Shown here piece by piece: positions 1 through 5,408 of a stretch of DNA of 8,789 bases. A model generated the notes under the pieces. That model made no database searches and was not told the DNA's origin. It saw only the letters and a program-made list of their open reading frames with translations. Within the stretch, counting starts at the first letter, position 1; every line of letters begins with the position of its first letter. This DNA is from Candidatus Hydrogenedentota bacterium (lineage in GTDB: Bacteria > Hydrogenedentota > Hydrogenedentia > Hydrogenedentales > SLHB01). The position numbers were made by a program, and so were the translations under genes. Location: assembly GCA_003557825.1 (NCBI GenBank), contig PWNM01000294.1:1-8789 (forward strand), read 5' to 3'.

Positions 1-592
1 CATCCTGAGGAAGGCGGGTGCGCGCGCCACGTTCTTCGTGGTCGGAAGGCGCGCCGAGAAACATCCCGAGCTAATCAATCAAATTGTTCGCGAAGGGCAT
101 CTGCTTGGCAATCACTCGTGGAGCCACACCGCGCTTCCGCTGCTGTCCCGGGCGCAACGCCTGCGCGACCTAAAGCGCTGTGACAAAATTCTACCCAAGC
201 AACCGCGGCGGCTATTGCGACCACCACATGGTTATCAGAACACTCAATCCCGCATCGATGCCGCGTTACTGGGGTACGAGGTGGTTACCTGGAATGCTGC
301 TGGCTATGACTGGTCAGGCGAGGACGCTGATGCGATCACCGATCGACTTCTCGAGGAGATCCAGCCGGGAAGCATCGTCCTGCTGCATGACTCCTTATAC
401 AAAACGCTTGACCTCAGCTATCGCGATCGACAACCAATGCTATGCGCGCTTGAGCGCCTCTTCTCTAAGATCGGTGACTCCTACCGATTTGTCACGGTGT
501 CGGAGCTACTGGAGATTGGCCTGCCAGAACAGACACTTTGGGTGCGAAAACCCAAGCAGGATGTCCTGGCACGGCTCATAACAGCGGAATAG
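1..592 (+). CDS. Polysaccharide deacetylase (NodB/CE4 family), 5'-truncated by the window edge
   Basis: Metal-dependent carbohydrate esterase that removes N-acetyl (or O-acetyl) groups from a glycan. The frame is open from base 2 to the TAG at 590-592, giving 196 visible residues; the true start lies upstream. Counting from base 2, the family motifs appear in order: the ATFFVVG strand (residues 9-15), the metal-binding HSWSH (38-42), the RPPHG motif (73-77), a WNAAGYDW strand (about 97-104) and LLHD (127-130), which contributes the catalytic-site histidine. The first motif, with the catalytic aspartates, should lie just before the window. The strong order of motifs makes the family secure; the substrate is not readable. 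It is the only plus-strand gene here and converges on a glycosyltransferase gene 43 bp away, so it belongs to a transcription unit entering from the left. A role in modifying the polysaccharide made by the neighbouring genes is inference. Confidence 0.93.
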   Translation, partial: ILRKAGARATFFVVGRRAEKHPELINQIVREGHLLGNHSWSHTALPLLSRAQRLRDLKRCDKILPKQPRRLLRPPHGYQNTQSRIDAALLGYEVVTWNAAGYDWSGEDADAITDRLLEEIQPGSIVLLHDSLYKTLDLSYRDRQPMLCALERLFSKIGDSYRFVTVSELLEIGLPEQTLWVRKPKQDVLARLITAE

Positions 593-613
593 AACAACCG
601 GACCGGTACGGCG

Positions 614-628
614 GCGCAGTGTCTGCGC
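614..628. terminator. Small perfect hairpin between convergent genes, possible terminator
   Basis: GCGCAG-TGT-CTGCGC is a perfect 6-bp stem with a 3-base loop in the 43-bp gap between the stop codons of the convergent deacetylase and glycosyltransferase genes. The position suits a bidirectional terminator, but no run of T follows on either strand, so intrinsic termination is doubtful. Confidence 0.3.
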
Positions 629-635
629 TCCCACC

Positions 636-1643
636 TCACCGGCCGACAGATCGCGCCAACCGCCTCCTCGCACTGACCAGGAAGCTGCCCGCCCTCACCC
701 AGTAAGTCAGCACGTGCCATCTCGCCAGGATTCTGTAGAGCGACCGGACGTTCATCTCTTTTCCCCGCCACTTCGTATAAACTGGGATTTCACTGTTTTC
801 CAGGATGTAGACCAGCGCCCGGTATTCAGACGGGTGCTGCTGAAGAATCGATTGCCTGAGCATTCTATGAAAGTTCGGGAAACGTTCAAGATCGGCCCGG
901 TTGATCCTATAGATTCTTTCCAGGAACATCGTGTACCCTACGAGGGACCTTCGGGAATCCTTCGACAGACTGCTCTCGTGCTGCCTGTAATACATGCTAA
1001 TGCCGGGCGCATATATACACCGCACATCGTCCTGCAAGATCCTGTAATAGAGCTCAAGATCGGCAACGGTCGGCATTTTTTCGTTCATCTTGTACTTGTC
1101 GAATATGTTTCTCGTCAACAACATAGAGTTCAGCGTAATCGGCGTGGGCGTTGCCAACCCCCTCTTGCGGCTCACAATCCTCTGGGCAATCTGCTGCCTC
1201 GACAGTTCACCCACGATGATTTGCGCATTGGCGGGGTTCGGGCGGCTTTCATTCGCATAAACAATTTCGTAATCGGAGTAAACGATTACGTACGCATGAT
1301 CACCCCGAAATCTGACACCAAGCTCAACCTGGTTCGCAATCTTATCAGGCGCGATCCAATCGTCGGAATCGAGCACGTGCACCCACTCGCCACAAGCATG
1401 TTCCAACCCATGGTTTTTAGCCGACGCCTCGCCTCCGTTGTCTTGATACAAGTATTTTACACGGCTGTCTTTATCCAGATACTCCTGGACCACGGCCCTG
1501 GTATCGTCCGTGGATCCATCATCGACAACGATACACTCCAGGTTGTCGTACGTTTGATTGATCACGCTGTCCAGACACGGGCGGAGGTAACGTGCAGAGT
1601 TATAACAGGGGACCACTATCGAAACTAAAGGCTGGTTGGCCAT
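636..1643 (-). CDS. Glycosyltransferase family 2 (GT-A fold), downstream copy
   Basis: Cytoplasmic inverting glycosyltransferase that would transfer a sugar from a nucleotide donor to a growing, probably lipid-linked, glycan. The 335-residue protein begins with a typical GT2 core: VSIVVPCYNS (7-16), donor-binding DDGS (41-44), NGGEASAKNHG (69-79) and the metal-binding DXD-type DSDD (92-95). VADLELYYRI (193-202) is a plausible catalytic-base region. The carboxyl end is strongly basic with aromatic residues (about 306-335), suggesting peripheral membrane attachment; no clear transmembrane helices are present. I chose ATG 1643 because AAAGGG (1650-1655) sits 6 bases upstream and the protein then starts right at the GT2 domain. 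In-frame ATGs at 1664 and 1688 would add 7 or 15 residues without homology-like sequence. It lies 212 bp downstream of the other GT2 gene. Donor and acceptor sugars cannot be predicted. Confidence 0.9.
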   Translation of the reverse strand: MANQPLVSIVVPCYNSARYLRPCLDSVINQTYDNLECIVVDDGSTDDTRAVVQEYLDKDSRVKYLYQDNGGEASAKNHGLEHACGEWVHVLDSDDWIAPDKIANQVELGVRFRGDHAYVIVYSDYEIVYANESRPNPANAQIIVGELSRQQIAQRIVSRKRGLATPTPITLNSMLLTRNIFDKYKMNEKMPTVADLELYYRILQDDVRCIYAPGISMYYRQHESSLSKDSRRSLVGYTMFLERIYRINRADLERFPNFHRMLRQSILQQHPSEYRALVYILENSEIPVYTKWRGKEMNVRSLYRILARWHVLTYWVRAGSFLVSARRRLARSVGR

Positions 1644-1649
1644 TCGCAA

Positions 1650-1655
1650 CCCTTT
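1650..1655 (-). promoter_or_regulatory. Ribosome binding site deciding the GT2 start at 1643
   Basis: AAAGGG on the minus strand, 6 bases before ATG 1643. It supports this internal ATG over the two upstream in-frame ATGs at 1664 and 1688. Confidence 0.55.
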
Positions 1656-1855
1656 CGCTCGCATGAAAAACAAGCCCAGACATGGCAATTAAATCCGGGC
1701 CACGCCCTGACCCTTCGAGCAGTAGCGTTCGTCTTTCGCCACACGCCCGCAGTGCTCCCCGTCTTTCCATAATCCGCGACTCCCGGACACACATTCCACG
1801 ACATGTGAGCGTACGTCATACCAAGCAGGACAGCGGCGCGCAAAGACACCCCGGG

Positions 1856-2797
1856 TCAGCGAACAGGGGCCTTCAGTCTCCTGCGAAAGGCACGCGCCCA
1901 ACTGCGTGGCGCCAGGGGCGGTGGCAGCTGGCTGTATCCAAACATTCGATACACCTGCCCGTACATCCTGGCCCTGTCGACAAAACCCGGGATGCCCGAG
2001 GCCTGTCGGTACGCCTTCCGACACAGAAACGTCGTCGCGTCCTGGTATACCGCTTCCCGCTCCGGTTCTGCCACCAACTCCATGACCACTTCGCGGAGGT
2101 ACAAACAATCTTCCGCCCAGGCTAATGCCCGGCTGGGGTGGGCCCCGAAGTTTTCCCCGTGGCGCCGGAAACTCGCCTTGACATCTCGTACGTCCGCTCT
2201 CCCCAACTCCGATGCCAGACGCAGGAGCGCCACTCCATCCTGGAAAAGATAGCGTTTGGAGTGGAAGCCTCCAAGCCGTTTCAAGCCCTCGGTGTTGAAC
2301 AAAGTGTTGGGAATATAATGTGCGGTGCGGCCGGTGAACCACGCGCGCACAAACTCCTCGAACGAGAGACCCTCTGCTGAGTTTTCCGACTGCGACAGAA
2401 CATGGCCATCTCCATCGATAATTCGTATCCCGGTCCTTATGACACCGGTATCGGACCGCCCTTGCAGGGCCTCAATGCACACACTGACGAAGTCCGGGTC
2501 AATGAGATCGTCATCATGCAGCAGGAGAAAATAGGCTCCTTTCGCCTGCTCGACACAGAAGTTGAAGTTATTGGTCCCGCCGATACTCTCTTTGTGGCGA
2601 ATATACCGAAGGCGTGGGTCGGCCCTGGATTGAATGAATTCTTCTGTGCCGTCGGTGGAGGCGTTGTCGGAAACAATGATCTCAAGGTTCGGATAGTCCT
2701 GGTTCAGGGCGCTGTCCAGCGCCAACGGCAAATACCCTTCGGCCCGATTATAGGTGGGCATCCCGATACTCACGAGCGGTTGATACTTTAGAGACAT
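1856..2797 (-). CDS. Glycosyltransferase family 2 (GT-A fold), upstream copy
   Basis: Second cytoplasmic GT2 enzyme, 313 residues, the usual size for single-domain family members. Visible motifs are VSIGMPTYNRAEGYL (9-23), SDNASTDGT (43-51), which binds the donor nucleotide, and HDDD (94-97), the DXD-type metal site. GGFHSKRYLFQDGVALLRLA (176-195) resembles the conserved region with the catalytic base. The end is basic (RSWARAFRRRLKAPVR, 298-313), as in the other GT2, and suggests peripheral attachment to the inner membrane. ATG 2797 has GGAG (2805-2808) 7 bases upstream. The two GT2 proteins differ clearly outside the shared motifs, so they probably add different sugars and are not a recent duplication. 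The gene follows the ABC exporter after 235 bp, a gap that contains a large inverted repeat. Family assignment is firm; sugar specificity is unknown. Confidence 0.92.
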   Translation of the reverse strand: MSLKYQPLVSIGMPTYNRAEGYLPLALDSALNQDYPNLEIIVSDNASTDGTEEFIQSRADPRLRYIRHKESIGGTNNFNFCVEQAKGAYFLLLHDDDLIDPDFVSVCIEALQGRSDTGVIRTGIRIIDGDGHVLSQSENSAEGLSFEEFVRAWFTGRTAHYIPNTLFNTEGLKRLGGFHSKRYLFQDGVALLRLASELGRADVRDVKASFRRHGENFGAHPSRALAWAEDCLYLREVVMELVAEPEREAVYQDATTFLCRKAYRQASGIPGFVDRARMYGQVYRMFGYSQLPPPLAPRSWARAFRRRLKAPVR

Positions 2798-2804
2798 GGC
2801 CTTG

Positions 2805-2808
2805 CTCC
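2805..2808 (-). promoter_or_regulatory. Shine-Dalgarno GGAG for the upstream GT2 gene
   Basis: GGAG on the minus strand with a 7-base spacer to ATG 2797, near-optimal spacing. Confidence 0.6.
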
Positions 2809-2870
2809 AATTGGAAAATCAAACGGGCTGCGGCATCTACCATCACGCATGACGAAAGGCATTACGAGCG

Positions 2871-2939
2871 TCACCAAGCCGCCGCCTAACTATCCCGTAC
2901 AATATTGTAACGCCCCGGCGCTCCCTGCGGACTTGGTGA
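2871..2939. repeat. Nested imperfect inverted repeat around a 12-bp perfect palindrome
   Basis: TCACCAAG (2871-2878) pairs with CTTGGTGA (2932-2939). Inside it, CCGC (2879-2882) pairs with GCGG (2927-2930) past one bulged A. CGCC (2883-2886) pairs with GGCG (2917-2920) past a 6-base bulge. The centre is the perfect palindrome TACAATATTGTA (2898-2909). All arms are roughly concentric, so the segment could fold as one long imperfect hairpin or act as a double operator. It lies 94 bp past the ABC exporter stop and 74 bp before the GT2 start. No T-run follows on the minus strand, which argues against a standard terminator. A regulatory dyad or the relic of a small repeat element are both possible. 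Confidence 0.5.
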
Positions 2940-3032
2940 TTTCACGGTCGACAAAGCCACCTTCCACAGCGCGATGCCGACCGGGGCTCAGCTGGCAGTG
3001 AAGCAATCGCGAGGAGCCGACCCGGAGGCCGA

Positions 3033-4856
3033 TCACAACCTCTGCATTGCAACCATCCGGGCGAACCGACTTTCATTGTTGTCTCGGAGCGCATCGTAAC
3101 TACCCTCCTCGACCAGGCGTCCCTTGTCGAGCACGAACACCTTGTCCACATTGCGAATAGTGGCAAGGCGATGAGCAATCATGATGATGGTCATTTTTCC
3201 GCGTAGCGCATCGATACTGCGCTGGATCGCCTGTTCAGAATCAGAATCAAGCGCGCTTGTTGCCTCGTCGAGGATCAGCAGGTTCGGGCGCTTGAAGAGC
3301 TCACGAGCGAGGAAAAGGCGTTGCCGCTGACCACCGGACAGGCGCACCCCGCGATCCCCGACGAGGGTGCCATAACCCTCGGGGAGCGATTCGATGACAT
3401 GGGCGATATGCGCCTGGCGCGCGGCCTCACGAACGCGCTCAAAAAGGAATGGGTCTTTTTTGATATCGCCCTGCCAAAGGCAGATGTTGTTGGCAATGGT
3501 ATCGTCGAAGACCACGGTTTCCTGCGACACGAAACCAATCTGCGTGCGCCACGAAGACAGCCGGACCGTGTCCCCTGGAGTGCCGTCAATCAGGACCTGG
3601 CCTCTCCGCGGCCTCAGCATCAGCGTCAGCAGGTCCACCAGCGTGGATTTTCCGGAACCGGATTCGCCGACAAGCGCCACCGAGCTTTGTGCCGGGATCA
3701 CGAGCGAGACGCCATCCAGGACATCGGCCTGGTCGTCACTGTACGCAAAGTGGACGTCACGCAACTCAATCCCTTGAGCCAGGGGTCCAATCTCCTCGTC
3801 ACCATCCGGTTCCCGCTGTTGAGCCTGAATCCGGAATTCGTCGTGGACCATTTCGACCCCGCCGACCTTCGCCAATGCGGATTGCCAATGGTGCTGGAGC
3901 TGCAGGATACCTGAAAGCCCCCGATAAAAGAGCAGGATGGACACCAATATCGGCGCCACCGGCTGTTGCAGCCAGATCATCTGCACCATCAGAATGAGCA
4001 AAATGGCAATCACGGTTAGCGGTTCGCGGACCGCTTTGGTAAATGCCTTCGCCACCTCCATACGGATAAACTGCCCTGTCAAACGTCGGATGGATGACAG
4101 GGTCTCCTTCCGCACAGTCGCCCCCTGTGCTGTGGCCGTCAGATACTTGTAGGCGTGAAGAGACTGGATCACCAGCTTCGACAGAACGCCCGCTTCCTCG
4201 GCATTTCTTCTGGATAATTCACGGACATAAATGTTCAATTTGTAAAATGCGGCAAACAGCATTACCCCTACAATGATTGCCATCACGCCGAATCGCCAGG
4301 CTACGATGAACGCCGCAATGAAATAAACCGCGACCATGACCAGACTTTTGCCCAGATTGATCATCGCCTCGAACGCCACCATGAAATCCTGTGTCTGTTT
4401 ATTCAGGACATTCACGAAATGACCGGTGTCCCGTGATACGTAGTGCTCCAGACGCATCCGGCTGTACGCGTCGTACAGCCGTCCCTTGAGTTCGCGCAGC
4501 AATCGCCCCTTGAGGTAGGCGGTGTATCCATAAGCGAGAAAGAGGAAGACCCCCTTTAGAAGGAAGAATGCCGCGATCAGGAGGAGAATCGCGAGCGTCG
4601 AACCGCCTATCCCGAGCCCGTCCAGAGCTCTCGCGAGCCAGGCCCCGAACCCAGTTGCCGCGTCGGCGCCCAAACCATCGAGGCTCTGGACCAGCGGCAA
4701 CAGCATCACGATCCCAATTCCTTCAGCGAGTGCCGCGAGCACGCCCAAGCCGAAAACGAGGTACATCCGCGTGCCGACGAACGACCGGAAGATCCCCAGG
4801 TAACGCGGGATATCCCGTATGGGATCGACAGTTGTCCTTCTACGGCTATTCGCCAT
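3033..4856 (-). CDS. ABC exporter with fused membrane and ATPase domains (MsbA/PglK-type flippase)
   Basis: Half-transporter of 607 residues that would dimerise in the inner membrane and use ATP to flip a lipid-linked or lipid-like substrate outward. Residues 1-340 form the type-IV exporter membrane domain with hydrophobic segments near 31-56, 87-110, 171-205 (two helices), 279-297 and 300-318. Residues 363-607 are a complete nucleotide-binding domain: Walker A GESGSGKST (397-405), Q-loop Q445, signature LSGGQRQR (506-513), Walker B LLILDE (526-531), D-loop SALD (534-537) and H-loop H562. All catalytic residues are intact, so it should be active. Its place between glycosyltransferase and polysaccharide-modification genes suggests a glycolipid flippase like PglK. 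Lipid A, peptide or drug export cannot be excluded from sequence alone. ATG 4856 has only a weak GGAA-like ribosome site. It follows the small exported protein gene after 120 bp. Confidence 0.93.
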   Translation of the reverse strand: MANSRRRTTVDPIRDIPRYLGIFRSFVGTRMYLVFGLGVLAALAEGIGIVMLLPLVQSLDGLGADAATGFGAWLARALDGLGIGGSTLAILLLIAAFFLLKGVFLFLAYGYTAYLKGRLLRELKGRLYDAYSRMRLEHYVSRDTGHFVNVLNKQTQDFMVAFEAMINLGKSLVMVAVYFIAAFIVAWRFGVMAIIVGVMLFAAFYKLNIYVRELSRRNAEEAGVLSKLVIQSLHAYKYLTATAQGATVRKETLSSIRRLTGQFIRMEVAKAFTKAVREPLTVIAILLILMVQMIWLQQPVAPILVSILLFYRGLSGILQLQHHWQSALAKVGGVEMVHDEFRIQAQQREPDGDEEIGPLAQGIELRDVHFAYSDDQADVLDGVSLVIPAQSSVALVGESGSGKSTLVDLLTLMLRPRRGQVLIDGTPGDTVRLSSWRTQIGFVSQETVVFDDTIANNICLWQGDIKKDPFLFERVREAARQAHIAHVIESLPEGYGTLVGDRGVRLSGGQRQRLFLARELFKRPNLLILDEATSALDSDSEQAIQRSIDALRGKMTIIMIAHRLATIRNVDKVFVLDKGRLVEEGSYDALRDNNESRFARMVAMQRL

Positions 4857-4877
4857 ACCGGTTCCAGAGCGATTGCT

Positions 4878-4888
4878 GCCTCAGAGGC
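4878..4888. repeat. Short dyad GCCTC-A-GAGGC upstream of the ABC exporter
   Basis: Perfect 5-bp inverted repeat around one base, 22 bases before the ABC exporter start codon, in the 120-bp gap after the small exported protein gene. It could be a protein-binding dyad, but a repeat this short can occur by chance. I saw no convincing promoter in the rest of the gap. Confidence 0.2.
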
Positions 4889-4976
4889 GTTTCCGACTCG
4901 ACTTGAGCGTCAGAATGCGCGCCGAAGACGAAACGCGGGTCATTGCAAGTTGGCGCCGGGCGCGGCGGGCAGATGA

Positions 4977-5408
4977 TCATCGGAAATCCGGATCGTACTC
5001 TTCATGAATAAGAAACGTACTTGTTGCCGCGCCCTCTTCGGCACGCTCGTAGAGCACGTAATGCCTCCTCACAGTGTCGCCCGGGCGATAAGTCATGGAG
5101 GCTTGTACCAGAGCTTTCCCCGGGCTAAGAGCTTTCGCCCAGTCAATCGCGACGTCGACATGTGCAAACGTCTCACTTAGGTAAGCCGGGTAACTTGGGT
5201 TCGAAAGTAACGGGGCCTTGTCCTTCCGGAGATCACCAGCGGTGAGCGACTTCATGGTTGCCGTATCCCCTTGCCTTTGCGCCTCGAGATAACGCGCGAC
5301 CGTTTGCTTTGCATTTTGTTCAGACACAGTCTGCGATCCGTGAACGTTCAGAAGAAACAGCGGAAGCAGAAAAACGAGATACAAAACCGCGACTTTGACC
5401 ATAATCAA
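4977..5408 (-). CDS. Small exported protein, possibly NTF2-like fold, coupled to the SGNH lipoprotein
   Basis: Protein of 143 residues that I do not recognise as a named family. Residues 5-21 are a hydrophobic signal-peptide core (VAVLYLVFLLPLFLL) followed by NVHGSQ, a plausible signal peptidase I site near residues 24-26, so it should be periplasmic or secreted. The mature part starts with a helix-like segment AKQTVARYLEAQRQGDTATM (33-52), then 'SLTAGDL', and later beta-rich stretches (82-90, 98-107, 115-122, 130-137). This layout resembles NTF2-like or SnoaL-like small domains, a weak inference. The TTG start at 5408 overlaps the TGA (5407-5405) of the lipoprotein gene. GAGGAG (5417-5422), inside that gene, is 8 bases from the TTG but 14 from the alternative ATG at 5402, so the TTG is favoured. 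The overlap implies translational coupling and a shared job with the lipoprotein. Confidence 0.75.
   Translation of the reverse strand: MIMVKVAVLYLVFLLPLFLLNVHGSQTVSEQNAKQTVARYLEAQRQGDTATMKSLTAGDLRKDKAPLLSNPSYPAYLSETFAHVDVAIDWAKALSPGKALVQASMTYRPGDTVRRHYVLYERAEEGAATSTFLIHEEYDPDFR

Noticed and set aside
714..1628. 304-codon open frame on the plus strand opposite the downstream GT2 gene
   Set aside because: Complete antisense overlap with a gene that shows all GT2 motifs; the translation shows no recognisable domain. It is an antisense shadow.
1689..2342. 217-codon minus-strand frame partly inside the upstream GT2 gene
   Set aside because: Out of frame with the GT2 gene, low-complexity Gly/Arg-rich translation and no family resemblance.
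2898..2909. TACAATATTGTA as a -10 promoter element on either strand
   Set aside because: TACAAT is close to the -10 consensus, but no acceptable -35 box lies 16-18 bases upstream on either strand; kept only as a palindrome.
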